DNA of 46,429 bases from Phycisphaeraceae bacterium (GCA_029260655.1 JAJDCU010000022.1:1-46429); one strand, 5' to 3'; positions 33,919-43,252 are shown, counted from the stretch's first letter. The notes: generated from the letters alone by a model not told the origin. A program made the numbers and translations.

Positions 33919-35286
33919 TCAAGCCAGGCCGAGCACACTGCGCACCTCATTGACGAGCGATTGAGCCTGTTCTTCCTGCGCGGCTTCGGCGATGATCCGA
34001 ATGATCGGTTCGGTATTGCTTGGCCGGACATGGACCCAACGATCGGGCCAATCGACGCGCATACCGTCTTGCGTGTCGAGTTTCTGGTCGATGTACTTCT
34101 CTTTGAGTTTCTCCCCGATCTGATCCAGTAGCGACTGGCTGACCGCTGCCTTGTCTTTGACGATGGCATAGGCGGGGGTCTGCTTGACCAAACCACTTAG
34201 AGGCAAGTCCCGCTTGGCGAGCATCTCCAACATCAGCGCCATGCCGACCAGGCTGTCACGGACGCCGCAGACCTTGGGCCAGATCACCCCGCCGTTGCCT
34301 TCCCCGCCAAGGGCCGCCTGTTGTTGCGTCATAACCGAGGCGACATTGGCCTCGCCCACCGGTGTCCGCAGGACCGAGGCGCCTGCTTTCTCGGCGATGT
34401 CATCGACCATCCGGCTGGTGGAGAGGTTGGTCACAACCTTGTCGCCCGAGCCCAGCAGGTGCATCGCCGACAGAGCGAGCGTGTACTCCTCACCGATGTA
34501 CACACCTTGCTCATCCACCACCGCGAGGCGGTCCGCGTCCGGGTCCTGGGCGAACCCGATGGCTGCGCCGTGTTGTTTTACTTTGTCGCACAACTCGGTC
34601 AGGTTTTCCCGTGTCGGCTCGGGTGTATGCGGGAACAATCCGGTCGGCTCGGGGTACATATGGATCAACTCGACGCCGAGATTCTCCAGCAGCGCCCGCG
34701 CTTCTTCGCCGCCCGCCCCGTTAACGCTGTCCACAACCGCCTTGAGCTTTGCAGCGCGGATCGAATCGACATCGACATGCGGAAGGATCCGGTTAAGGTG
34801 GACCTGCACGCCGGTCATGTCCTCTTCGCAGGGCTGCAGCGCGTCGACTCCGAGGTAATCGATGTCATCTGATTTGAATCGTTCGATGATTTGTCTGGCC
34901 TGGTCCGCGGGGGGCGCGGCGCCGTCGTGCCGAAGCGCCTTGATCCCGTTCCAAATGATCGGGTTGTGGCTGGCGGTGATGACCATGCCGCCGTCGGCCT
35001 GGTGGTGCCCGGCCATGATCGCCACACCGGGGGTGCTCAGCACACCCAGCCGAGTAACCCGGCACCCCGCCGCGATCAGCCCTGAAGCGGCGGCCATTTC
35101 GAACATCTGCCCCGACGGGCGCGAATCCCGGCCAAGCACCACGTGCGGCGACCGGCCGGAGATCGACTGACGCAGCCAGCTGCCGAAAGCCGCCGCGAAT
35201 CGGGCCGCCACCGGGGGTGTCAGCGATTGGCCTACCAGGCCCCGCATCCCGCTGACACTCAACATCAAGGGCGATTCGTTATTCAT
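33919..35286 (-). CDS. glmM: Phosphoglucosamine mutase / phosphohexomutase
   Basis: 455 residues from the ATG at 35286 (MNNESPLMLSVSGMRG); the frame is open to 35367. The four site motifs are present: TASHNP with the phosphoserine (about S106), the metal loop DPDADR, the sugar loop GEGNGG, and the phosphate loop RPSNTEP. GEGNGG is closer to archaeal-type phosphohexomutases than to the E. coli GlmM loop, so phosphoglucomutase or phosphomannomutase activity is possible. Supplying GlcN-1-P for peptidoglycan would fit the neighbourhood. Confidence 0.85.
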   Translation of the reverse strand: MNNESPLMLSVSGMRGLVGQSLTPPVAARFAAAFGSWLRQSISGRSPHVVLGRDSRPSGQMFEMAAASGLIAAGCRVTRLGVLSTPGVAIMAGHHQADGGMVITASHNPIIWNGIKALRHDGAAPPADQARQIIERFKSDDIDYLGVDALQPCEEDMTGVQVHLNRILPHVDVDSIRAAKLKAVVDSVNGAGGEEARALLENLGVELIHMYPEPTGLFPHTPEPTRENLTELCDKVKQHGAAIGFAQDPDADRLAVVDEQGVYIGEEYTLALSAMHLLGSGDKVVTNLSTSRMVDDIAEKAGASVLRTPVGEANVASVMTQQQAALGGEGNGGVIWPKVCGVRDSLVGMALMLEMLAKRDLPLSGLVKQTPAYAIVKDKAAVSQSLLDQIGEKLKEKYIDQKLDTQDGMRVDWPDRWVHVRPSNTEPIIRIIAEAAQEEQAQSLVNEVRSVLGLA

Positions 35287-35388
35287 TGCATCCCATCTCG
35301 ATGGCTCGTGCTCTTGCACACAATCCGCTTGACCGGCGTACATGACCGATCGTGATGGCCCGGTCATGGATCCTACCGCGTCTACACA

Positions 35389-36075
35389 TCAGCCTCCGCC
35401 GTTGAACCACTGCCTGAGTGTCGCAAGCGTAACGCCTTCCAATCCGGATTCCACGCGGTGCGCTCGGGTCAGTGACGAGGCGGGCCCCGTGGTGGTGATA
35501 CCCAGGGTCATCAGCCCCGCGCCCCGGGCGGACTCGATGCCCGCCGCGGTATCCTCGATCGCCAGGCAGCTTCCCGGAGTCAGGCCCGCTTCCGGGTATC
35601 TTTCGGCGAGCTGCTGGACCGCCATCCGGTAGGTCGTGGGGTCGGGCTTGGACCTGCTGACGTGGTCGGCGGAAACGATGACCTCGAAACAGTCCCGCCT
35701 GCCCAGCCCCATGAGCATCAACTCGATATCCAGCGTGGTTGCGCCGCTGCCGATGGCGATCGGTAGCTGGCCGAAGACTTCGTCGACTAACTCAAGAGCC
35801 CCGGGGATCGCCGCGGCACCCTGGCTGACCAGACGCTCGAACACATCCTGCTTCTGCCGGCATAATTCGGCGATGTGCGTGGCTTCCGTGGGCATACCCG
35901 CCGCTTCAAGCATGGTCTTGATCGCGTCTCGGTCGTCATAACCGATGTAATGCAGCAGGTAGTGCTGGTAATCGAACGCGACTCCCAGCCCCTTGCCTAT
36001 TTCCATAAACGCCTGGTAATGAACCGGCTCGGAGTCGGCCACCACGCCGTCAAAATCAAACACGATCGCCTTCAT
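35389..36075 (-). CDS. HAD-superfamily phosphatase (beta-PGM-like)
   Basis: 228 residues from the ATG at 36075; an adjacent ATG adds one residue. Motif I DFDGVVADSE (nucleophile and acid Asp at 7 and 9), motif II GSGAT, motif III Lys in SRSKPDP, and motif IV IEDTAAGIESA. The cap is helical, as in beta-phosphoglucomutase and phosphoglycolate phosphatase. A longer frame to 36651 runs into moeA on the other strand and is not real. Substrate unknown. Confidence 0.9.
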   Translation of the reverse strand: MKAIVFDFDGVVADSEPVHYQAFMEIGKGLGVAFDYQHYLLHYIGYDDRDAIKTMLEAAGMPTEATHIAELCRQKQDVFERLVSQGAAAIPGALELVDEVFGQLPIAIGSGATTLDIELMLMGLGRRDCFEVIVSADHVSRSKPDPTTYRMAVQQLAERYPEAGLTPGSCLAIEDTAAGIESARGAGLMTLGITTTGPASSLTRAHRVESGLEGVTLATLRQWFNGGG

Positions 36076-36162
36076 CATGTCGAGAGTGTAGGGCGATGCG
36101 GGCCTAGCGGCAACGGCAAGACCCAAGCGATCATCAGCACTGCGATGCCGTATGATGTCAAC

Positions 36163-37410
36163 ATGAAGCTGACAGACCCATCCCTTGCTTTGCCGGACTA
36201 CGACCGGGCATTGGGCGAAGTGTTGCGGCGCGTATCGCGGCTCGGTCATGAGGTTGTGCCTGTAGGCGAAGCTTCGGGCCGTGTGTTGCGAGAAGACATC
36301 ACAGCCGACCGTGACCAGCCCCCATTTAACCGATCGGCGATGGACGGCTACGCGGTCCGCAGTTGCGAAGTCCGTCCAGGTGCTTGGCTTGAGGTGGTTA
36401 CCACGATCGCGGCGGGCGCGGCGGCGGATCGCTCGGTGGATTTGAAAAAAGGGGCTGCCCGTATCGCAACGGGCGCTTCGGTGCCGGACGCATACGACGC
36501 GGTGATCCGGCTTGAGCAAGCGGAGGAAGTAGACGGCCGAGTCAGGTTCACGTTGGACAGTGTCGAGCCGGGCGCCAGTATCCACAAACGAGGCGCAGAC
36601 GCGCAGGCGAATCGGTTGGTCGTGCGATCCGGATCTGTACTTGGCCCCCAACTCGTCGGTGTCGCCGCGGGGTTAGGCCAAGCGGAGGTCCGGGTTACAA
36701 GACGGCCATCGGTGTCGCTGATCACGACCGGCGACGAGGTACGACCCCCCGCAACACCGACCAAGGACCTTTCGCCCCAGCAGATACGAAACAGCAACGG
36801 CCCGATGATCGATGCGCTGCTGCGCGGGTTGGGCGTGGAAATGATGGATCACATCCACGTAGTTGACGACCCGCAAGCGACCCTGGCCGCGGCGCGTGAG
36901 GCGCTGGGTAAATCGGACCTGGTCGTGACGGTCGGCGGGATCAGCGCCGGCCAACGCGATTTCCTGCCGGGGGTCTGGCGTGAGTTGGGGCTTGAAACGG
37001 TGGTCCAGGGTGTTGCGATGCAGCCGGGCAAACCGGTGTTGGTGGCTCAAGAAGAAGCGTCCAAGAGGCTGGTTATTGGGCTGCCTGGCAACCCGGTGAG
37101 CGTGCTGACGACGGCCCATCTGTTTGTCTGGCCGGTGATCCGCGGGATGCTGGGTTTGTCTCCCGCGTTACCCTGGCGCCGTGTCTGGCTATCTGAGCCT
37201 GTCAAAGCGAACGCCCGCCGTGAGGCTTTCCGATCCGCCAGGCTTCTCGGTGAGACACGTGATCAGGCGCAGGTCATCGGCTGGCACGGGTCGGGGGACC
37301 TTGTCCATACGTGCGCCGCCGATGGGTTGGTTCGCCTGCCACAGCGTGCAGAGCCGTTGGATGCCGGCGAGGCCTTGCCGTTCCTGCCATTGATCGGAGG
37401 GTTGCTGTGA
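36163..37410 (+). CDS. moeA: Molybdopterin molybdenumtransferase
   Basis: 415 residues from the ATG at 36163 (MKLTDPSLAL); an in-frame ATG at 36145 is also possible. MoeA inserts molybdate into MPT-AMP. The N-terminal part has QPPFNRSAMDGYAV, then the central domain with SLITTGDEV, VTVGGISAG and the C-terminal GLPGNPVS. It is divergent from the HAD gene, with under 90 bases between starts. It overlaps moaD by 4 bases. Confidence 0.93.
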   Translation: MKLTDPSLALPDYDRALGEVLRRVSRLGHEVVPVGEASGRVLREDITADRDQPPFNRSAMDGYAVRSCEVRPGAWLEVVTTIAAGAAADRSVDLKKGAARIATGASVPDAYDAVIRLEQAEEVDGRVRFTLDSVEPGASIHKRGADAQANRLVVRSGSVLGPQLVGVAAGLGQAEVRVTRRPSVSLITTGDEVRPPATPTKDLSPQQIRNSNGPMIDALLRGLGVEMMDHIHVVDDPQATLAAAREALGKSDLVVTVGGISAGQRDFLPGVWRELGLETVVQGVAMQPGKPVLVAQEEASKRLVIGLPGNPVSVLTTAHLFVWPVIRGMLGLSPALPWRRVWLSEPVKANARREAFRSARLLGETRDQAQVIGWHGSGDLVHTCAADGLVRLPQRAEPLDAGEALPFLPLIGGLL

Positions 37411-37652
37411 CTATCCGTGTACGATTGTTCGCGTCGCTAGCTCAAGTGGTCGGCCAAAACGAGTTGGACCTGACACTGTCCGATAACGCCACCGTAGGCG
37501 ATGCGGTCGAAAGGCTTTCAGAATTGCACCCACCGCTTAACGCTCACCAATCTCACCTGGCGACAGCGGTCAACCTTGATTACGTGGGATCCGAGCACCG
37601 CTTGTGTAACGGGGATGAACTTGCACTGATCCCCCCCGTCTCCGGCGGCTAA
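37407..37652 (+). CDS. moaD: Molybdopterin synthase small subunit
   Basis: 81 residues from the GTG at 37407, which overlaps the moeA stop (GTGA). It has the ubiquitin-like fold pattern starting IRVRLFASLAQVVG and ends in PPVSGG, the double-Gly tail that carries the thiocarboxylate sulfur for MPT synthase. moaE is not adjacent. Confidence 0.9.
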   Translation: MTIRVRLFASLAQVVGQNELDLTLSDNATVGDAVERLSELHPPLNAHQSHLATAVNLDYVGSEHRLCNGDELALIPPVSGG

Positions 37653-37848
37653 CGCCCCACCAAGTCTTTTTTCTCCGATAAAGATAGACTTTTCGGCGTC
37701 TGTGACGGTCCGGCGACCGGTTATATGGCGCATGCGCTTTTTACTTCTGTGACGCCTTAATCATCTGACATGCTTAGCCGATGTATCCACTGTCGGGCGC
37801 TTGACGGGGCGTTTGGCAGGAGCGATCCAGGAGAAAGGTGATCAGCGT
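37653..37848. other. Intergenic region with several possible RNA hairpins
   Basis: Three self-complementary units occur in about 100 bases: AAGTCT (37662-37667) with AGACTT (37686-37691) followed by a short T run; CGGTC-CGGC-GACCG (37706-37719); and an outer pair GGCGTC (37695-37700) with GACGCC (37751-37756) that would enclose the second hairpin and a GCGCATGCGC palindrome. This may be the moaD terminator plus a structured leader of the following regulator. No known riboswitch consensus is recognised. Confidence 0.35.
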
Positions 37849-38427
37849 ATGCCCAGGCAAAAAGATATCCTGACCACGGGTGAGGTTGCAAAGATTTGCA
37901 ACGTCGCCCCCAGAACAGTCAGCAAGTGGTTTGATTCCGGTCAACTGCGGGGCTACCGCATACCGGGATCGAAGGACAGGCGTATCCCACTGAATGCGCT
38001 GATTAAGTTCATGAAGGTGCATAGCATCCCACTGGACGGCCTGCAGTCAGGGCAGATGAGGATACTCATCGTTGACGGCGAGTCCGAGACGGTCGAGGTG
38101 CTGGAGAAAGTCCTGACCGAGCAGGCCAACTACGAGGTGCGGATCGCACACTCGGGTTTCTCCTGCGGCGTGGAATGTGAAAAGTTCCGCCCGCACGTCA
38201 TGCTCCTGGACATGCACTTAGGTGACGTCAAGGGCGAGGACGTGCTCAAGCTCATCCGTTCAAACGATGACCTGCAACTGACCAAGGTCGTCGCGATGAG
38301 CGGGAAGCTGACCGACGGCCAGGCCCAGCATCTTGTCCAGAACGGATTTGACAGCTACCTGAAGAAACCTTTCCACGTCCGCCAGGTTATCGAGGCGATC
38401 GAGGAAGTTACCGCGATCGTGTATTGA
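37849..38427 (+). CDS. HTH-REC response regulator
   Basis: 192 residues from the ATG at 37849, after AAAGGTGA. The N-terminal 60 residues are an excisionase/MerR-like HTH (DILTTGEVAKICNVAPRTVSKWFDSGQLRGYRIPGSKDRRIP). A receiver domain follows (about 75-190) with phosphoacceptor Asp in LLDMHLGD, Ser in AMSGK and Lys in YLKKPF. One residue of the acidic pair is changed (ILIVDGES). This reversed order (DNA-binding first, receiver second) differs from OmpR/NarL types. No kinase gene is adjacent. Confidence 0.85.
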   Translation: MPRQKDILTTGEVAKICNVAPRTVSKWFDSGQLRGYRIPGSKDRRIPLNALIKFMKVHSIPLDGLQSGQMRILIVDGESETVEVLEKVLTEQANYEVRIAHSGFSCGVECEKFRPHVMLLDMHLGDVKGEDVLKLIRSNDDLQLTKVVAMSGKLTDGQAQHLVQNGFDSYLKKPFHVRQVIEAIEEVTAIVY

Positions 38428-38455
38428 CCGCCCGCTAATCGGGGAAGAGAACGAG

Positions 38456-38486
38456 GCCGGGTCGGCGAAAGTCGACTCGGCTTTTT
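38456..38486 (+). terminator. Intrinsic terminator of the HTH-REC gene
   Basis: An 11-bp stem (38456-38466 with 38471-38481, two G-U pairs), a GAAA tetraloop, then five T residues (38482-38486), 29 bases after the stop codon. Confidence 0.85.
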
Positions 38487-38585
38487 CTATTGGATCGACG
38501 ACCCGACGCAGCTTGGGTGATTAACCAGAGGGCTCGGGGCGGCCGTTTGTGGGTATACTGACGGTCTCGTCATTGGGGGCCGATC

Positions 38586-41084
38586 TTGAGTTCACCGCAG
38601 ATTAAACCCATCTTTGGCCGCGACAAGGACGCGGCGCACCTCTTAGACCGGGTCAAGAAACCCGGCGTAACGGTGCTGTCCGCGCGGCCCCAACAGGGCA
38701 AGACCCGCCTGTTCGAGCAGTTACGCGACACTTTGCGCTCACCCGCCGGGAAGGAGCGGGCCTATGTGGTCGGTTACTACGAAGGCCGTAAAGAGGTGAC
38801 CGACCTGTTGCTTCGCGCGATCGAGAACCTCTATGTGGATTGGCTGTCTGACAGCACCTTCTTCGAGCAGGCTAAGATTGTCGCCCGACAGCATGAGGGG
38901 CGATGGATCGAACTGCTGGGGGGGGCGGGAAAACAATTGGCCCAGCTACTCAAGGCCCAGGAACCCTCGGGCACGCTCACCAAAGGTGTCGAGGGATGGT
39001 TCAGTGGGTTGGTCAAGGCCAATCAGGACCTGACGACGGGCGGGCTGAATCTGTCGCGTCTCAGCTATGAGCAGGCCCGGGATGTGCTGAAGCTGGTCAA
39101 CGGGGTGACCAATAAACCTGCGGTGCTGATCCTCGATGCCGCAGAGCAGTTGCAGAAGCCGGCAGAGCAACTGAATAATCTCCAGCGGTACCTCACCCGG
39201 GTGGATGATTGGCCCCCGGTGCACTTCCTCTTCGCCTGCCGCGAACCGGCACAAGGCGAAGCTGAGGATGCGGCTTACCAGACGGCACAAGAGCTAGATG
39301 CGGACTCCGTACGGGTCAAAATCATGCTGCTGGGGGGGATGGACCTGTCAGACTTGGCCGAACGAGACCGGCTCTGGCAATACCTGTCTGAGAAAGTCCC
39401 GGCAGCCAGGCAGATGAAGTCAGACGTCATATTCGAGCTGCTGGAGGCTTACCCCGGCACACTCCACCGCTGGGTGGACGACACCCCGGCGACGCCGGGT
39501 GAGATGCGCCAACTTGCTTTGGATGCCAAGGACAGGCTGTACCGGGAGCTTAAACCCACCTTCGAGAAACTGCACGAAGATAACGAAGGTCTTTTCGATG
39601 TCGCGGCAAGGATGGCCTTGTTGCCGGAATCCAAGTACTGCGGGCCGGAGGATACCTACGACGCGATCGCGCTCAACGGACAGCCCGCCGACTCTTTTGA
39701 CCGGCTGGTCCGTTGCGGGCTGTTGTTGCGTGACAGCCACGGCGTCCGTTGCTCCTTCGGCCTGACCAGCCGGTACGAACGGGCCCAGGCCGCGTTCCTG
39801 GAGCATCAAGTCTGGTCAGCCCGACGCAGCGCCATTGGTGAAGGGTTGGTCTCCGCGTTGGCGGCCCAGGCGCGGGTCGGACACATGAGCGAGTTTCCCT
39901 TCGTCACCGCGTTGGCGTTGCTGTCGCCGGTTGCTGGCCGGGTCAATCTAAGTGACAGCGTCGCAGCCTACTGCCGATGGGTGGTTCTGGGCCTTTCCAT
40001 CGATTCGTGGGGGGACGACGACAGAGATCTTATCGATTGTGTCAGGCCGTATATCAATAAGAATCCTTCTTCGGCCCCATTGGCGGCGATGATGCTGTTC
40101 AACACGCTTAACAACGCGAAGGAGGAAGGTGACACCGAGCACCGGGACGTCCTGCTGGACGAGTTGCGTGTTCTGGCGTCGTCGAACCGGGAGGACGCGG
40201 CGGTGCGTCAGCAGCTTGCGATGGGGCTGTTCAACACGCTGAACCACGCGAAGGAGGAGGGTGACACCGCGCGCCGGGACGCCCTGCTGGAGGAGTTGCG
40301 TGCTCTGTCATCTTCGAATCCGGAGGACGCGGCGGTGCGGGAGCGGCTGGCGAACGGGTTGGTCAACACGCTGGTCTACGCGAAGGAGGAGGGTGACACC
40401 GATCACCGGGACGCCCTGCTGGACGAGTTGCGGGCTCTGGCGTCGTCGCACCCTGACGACGCGGCGGTGCGGGAGCAGCTGGCGAACGGGCTGGTCAACA
40501 CGCTGGTCGACGCGAAGGAGGAGGGTGACACCGCGCGCCGGGACGCCCTGCTGGAGGAGTTGCGGGCTCTGGCGTCGTCGAACAGGGAGGACACAGCGGT
40601 GCGGGAGCAGTTGGCGAACGGGCTGTTCAACACGCAGGTTGACGCGAAGGAGGAGGGTGACACCGAGCGCCGGGACGCCCTGCTGAAAGAGTTACGCGTT
40701 CTGTCGTCGTCGCACCCTGACGACGCGGCTGTGCGGGAACGGCTGGCGAAAGGGCTACTCAGCACGCTTATGGACTTGAAGGAGGAGGGTGACACCGAGC
40801 GCCAGGACGATCTGTTAGAAGAGCTGCGTGTTCTGTCATCGTCAAACCCTGACGATTCGGCGGTGCGGGGGGCGCTGGCAAGAGGGCTGGTCCTTGAGGC
40901 GACGATTCGGATGTTACAGTCTGACGACCAGACCGCGTGCGCGTTGTTGTCGGAGGCGGAGCAGATCATCGAGCCGCATCTCGATGAACCTGGTATGGAG
41001 GAGTTGGCGCAGATCGCTGCAAAGATACGTATGAAGATGGACGATGGGGCGGGTAATGCGGACCAGACGAACAAGGACGGATAG
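38586..41084 (+). CDS. STAND-like ATPase with six near-identical 44-residue repeats
   Basis: 832 residues from a TTG at 38586; no ATG fits. The N-terminal NTPase has FGRDKDAAHLL, a Walker A variant SARPQQGKT (32-40, with Ala at the usual first Gly), Walker B PAVLILDAAEQL (about 177-188) and a LFACREP sensor-like Arg, followed by a winged-helix-like region near 330-400. Residues 504-767 are six tandem 44-residue helical repeats sharing AKEEGDT, RRDALLEELR and AAVREQLANG. This is the layout of STAND switches, where repeats sense a ligand and ATP-driven assembly triggers a response. No N-terminal effector domain is visible, so a partner would be needed. Function unknown; defence or signalling are both possible. 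Confidence 0.75.
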   Translation: MSSPQIKPIFGRDKDAAHLLDRVKKPGVTVLSARPQQGKTRLFEQLRDTLRSPAGKERAYVVGYYEGRKEVTDLLLRAIENLYVDWLSDSTFFEQAKIVARQHEGRWIELLGGAGKQLAQLLKAQEPSGTLTKGVEGWFSGLVKANQDLTTGGLNLSRLSYEQARDVLKLVNGVTNKPAVLILDAAEQLQKPAEQLNNLQRYLTRVDDWPPVHFLFACREPAQGEAEDAAYQTAQELDADSVRVKIMLLGGMDLSDLAERDRLWQYLSEKVPAARQMKSDVIFELLEAYPGTLHRWVDDTPATPGEMRQLALDAKDRLYRELKPTFEKLHEDNEGLFDVAARMALLPESKYCGPEDTYDAIALNGQPADSFDRLVRCGLLLRDSHGVRCSFGLTSRYERAQAAFLEHQVWSARRSAIGEGLVSALAAQARVGHMSEFPFVTALALLSPVAGRVNLSDSVAAYCRWVVLGLSIDSWGDDDRDLIDCVRPYINKNPSSAPLAAMMLFNTLNNAKEEGDTEHRDVLLDELRVLASSNREDAAVRQQLAMGLFNTLNHAKEEGDTARRDALLEELRALSSSNPEDAAVRERLANGLVNTLVYAKEEGDTDHRDALLDELRALASSHPDDAAVREQLANGLVNTLVDAKEEGDTARRDALLEELRALASSNREDTAVREQLANGLFNTQVDAKEEGDTERRDALLKELRVLSSSHPDDAAVRERLAKGLLSTLMDLKEEGDTERQDDLLEELRVLSSSNPDDSAVRGALARGLVLEATIRMLQSDDQTACALLSEAEQIIEPHLDEPGMEELAQIAAKIRMKMDDGAGNADQTNKDG
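40095..40886 (+). repeat. Six tandem 132-bp coding repeats
   Basis: Units start at 40095, 40227, 40359, 40491, 40623 and 40755, all exactly 132 bases and in frame. The central segment (GCGAAGGAGGAGGGTGACAC and following) is almost unchanged at the DNA level between units 2-5, including third codon positions. This points to recent duplication or gene conversion. Confidence 0.9.
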
Positions 41085-41123
41085 CCAATGCGTCTCGTGA
41101 GGCGTGGTTGGTCTGATTCGGGA

Positions 41124-42116
41124 TTACCGCGGCGGGCCCAGGATCGGGCGTAGCTGACCGTTGTGCTCGTCGAGAAGACGGTTGGCCTGCTCGGCGCCGA
41201 TACCCATGCGCTCCATCACCAGCGCGGTCTTGACCATCCCGTCGGCCCGGACAAGCAGCTCGGCGGCCTGCTTGCGATTCAGGTCGGTCTGCGAGCAGAT
41301 GATCCGGATCGCCCGGTCCTGGAGCTTGACGTTTGAGGCCCGCAGGTCAACCATCAGGTTGCCCCAGACCTTGCCCAGTTGGACCATGGCGATGGTGGTG
41401 ATCTTGTTCAGCGCGAGTTTGGTGGCGGTGCCGGCCTTGAGGCGTGTTGAGCCGGTGACCACTTCGGGCCCGACGATCAACTCGATAGCGTGGTCGACCG
41501 GTGCGGGCAGGCTCGGGGCCGGGGGCACATCGACCGTACGGTTCGCCGCGACGACCTGGGCCTTGGGCCGGACCATCAGGCTCTTGACCGGGACACAGCA
41601 GATCAGGCTCGTGGTCGCGCCGCGGGTCTTGGCGAAGTGGATGGCGCCCCAGACATAGGGGGTGGTTCCACCGGCGGCGATCCCGATCAGGGTGTCGTTG
41701 GGGCCCAACTCCAGTCGCTGCAACTCCGGCTTGGCGCCATCGAAGTCGTCCTCCATGCCCTCACTGCTCTTACGCAAGGAGCGGTCACCGCCGGCAATGA
41801 TCCCAACGACCTGGCCCGGGTCGGCCTGGAAGGTGGGTGGGACCTCGCTGGCGTCGAGCACGCCCAGCCGGCCCGATGTTCCCGCGCCGACGTAGATCAA
41901 CCGACCACCACGGCGCATCCCCCTGACCACCACGTCGACCACCCGTGCGATCGAGGGGATGGCTTCGCGGACAGCCACCGCCACGTCCATGTCCTGGGCG
42001 TTCATCATCCGCAGGGCCTGTTCGGTGGAAAGCGCATCCAGCGCCGCCGAGGCCGGGCTGCGTTGCTCGGTGGTAAGGTGCCCGCGGTTAGGTAATTCGC
42101 TGACTTTCTGGTTCAT
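41124..42116 (-). CDS. murQ: N-acetylmuramic acid 6-phosphate etherase
   Basis: 330 residues. MurQ splits the lactyl ether of MurNAc-6-P to give GlcNAc-6-P. The SIS domain has YVGAGTSGRLGVLDASEVPPTF and later IAAGGTTPYV; the C-terminus has the helical region LVRADGMVKTALVMERMGIG. It starts inside the end of anmK (ATGA overlap, 42113-42116), so the two are translationally coupled. Confidence 0.95.
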   Translation of the reverse strand: MNQKVSELPNRGHLTTEQRSPASAALDALSTEQALRMMNAQDMDVAVAVREAIPSIARVVDVVVRGMRRGGRLIYVGAGTSGRLGVLDASEVPPTFQADPGQVVGIIAGGDRSLRKSSEGMEDDFDGAKPELQRLELGPNDTLIGIAAGGTTPYVWGAIHFAKTRGATTSLICCVPVKSLMVRPKAQVVAANRTVDVPPAPSLPAPVDHAIELIVGPEVVTGSTRLKAGTATKLALNKITTIAMVQLGKVWGNLMVDLRASNVKLQDRAIRIICSQTDLNRKQAAELLVRADGMVKTALVMERMGIGAEQANRLLDEHNGQLRPILGPPR

Positions 42117-43252
42117 GGCCTACTTGCTCCTGGGAAAACCCAGTGTCCCGCCACCCCGGGGGCCGTAGAACCTGTGATCTGGGGCAAAGAAATCGGCACG
42201 CCGTCCTGGCACAACGCCCCAAGAACCGCAAAACCCATGGACTCTCTGGCCTCGACCGGCACCCCAAATGCATCGGACAGCATGACGTGCCGTTGCCCCA
42301 TGGCGGTCCGGATACGCTCGACCAGGACAGGGTTCCTGGCGCCGCCCCCAGCCAGGACCACGTCTTGTGTCTCACTGGGGCAGGCACGACCGATCAGCCG
42401 GGCCGCCGCCTCGACCGCACCTGCGAGGATATCGGCCACAGGCATCCGAGACGACAGGCTGTTGACCAGCTTAAGGACCCACGCGCTTGTGAAATCCTCA
42501 CGCCCGAGCGAGGGGTTGGTCTGGTCACAGATTGCCGGATGATCCTTCACCAAGTCATATACCTCCGGGTTGACCCGCCCTTGCCGGGCGATCTCGCCGT
42601 CGATGTCGATCCGCCGGTCGGGTAGCAGATGACGGACCACGCCATCGATCAGTAGGTTGCAAGGCCCGACGTCCCTGCCCGTGACCTGATCCGGCGTCCC
42701 GTCGGCCGGCAGGAAGGTCACGTTGCTGATCCCACCAAGGTTGACGATCAGCCGGTTACGCGACGGATGACGGAACATCACCCAATCGCTGATCGGCGTG
42801 ATCGGAGCTCCTTCTCCACCTGCGATCAGATCAGCCTGCCGCAGGTCATAACACATCGCTACGCCCAGCCGTCGTACCACCGGCTGAGGGTCCATCAACT
42901 GCCAACTCACCCCTTGGCCGGGGGCGTGCCAGACCGTTTGCCCATGGGCGACGGCCATATCCAACGACACGCCCGGCGGCAGGTGCTGCCGGCAAAGATC
43001 CTCAAGGGCATCGGCGTGCAACTCACCGAGCTGCCTGGCTGCAAGCACATACGCCATAGCCGTTTGCGGTTCGCCCTGGGCCATCAACTTCAGCACGTCG
43101 CAAAGGTCACCCAGCGGCCGGTTGACCGTCCCAACCAAGCGGGCCGACATACCAAGTCCTTCGCGGGCGATCTTAACAAGTGACGCGTCCAAGCCATCAA
43201 GGCTCGTGCCGGTCATACACCCCGCTACCCATCTGGGTTTCGACGTACTCAT
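42113..43252 (-). CDS. anmK: Anhydro-N-acetylmuramic acid kinase
   Basis: 379 residues. AnmK opens and phosphorylates 1,6-anhydroMurNAc to MurNAc-6-P, the MurQ substrate. The phosphate loop GCMTGTSLDGLDASL is at 11-25, followed by VAHGQTVWH and a NLGGISNVTFL motif. It is the first gene of a two-gene peptidoglycan recycling operon. Confidence 0.95.
   Translation of the reverse strand: MSTSKPRWVAGCMTGTSLDGLDASLVKIAREGLGMSARLVGTVNRPLGDLCDVLKLMAQGEPQTAMAYVLAARQLGELHADALEDLCRQHLPPGVSLDMAVAHGQTVWHAPGQGVSWQLMDPQPVVRRLGVAMCYDLRQADLIAGGEGAPITPISDWVMFRHPSRNRLIVNLGGISNVTFLPADGTPDQVTGRDVGPCNLLIDGVVRHLLPDRRIDIDGEIARQGRVNPEVYDLVKDHPAICDQTNPSLGREDFTSAWVLKLVNSLSSRMPVADILAGAVEAAARLIGRACPSETQDVVLAGGGARNPVLVERIRTAMGQRHVMLSDAFGVPVEARESMGFAVLGALCQDGVPISLPQITGSTAPGVAGHWVFPGASRP

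Noticed and set aside
40095-40886. Tandem repeats as a CRISPR array
   Set aside because: Units are contiguous 132-bp coding repeats in frame with no spacers.
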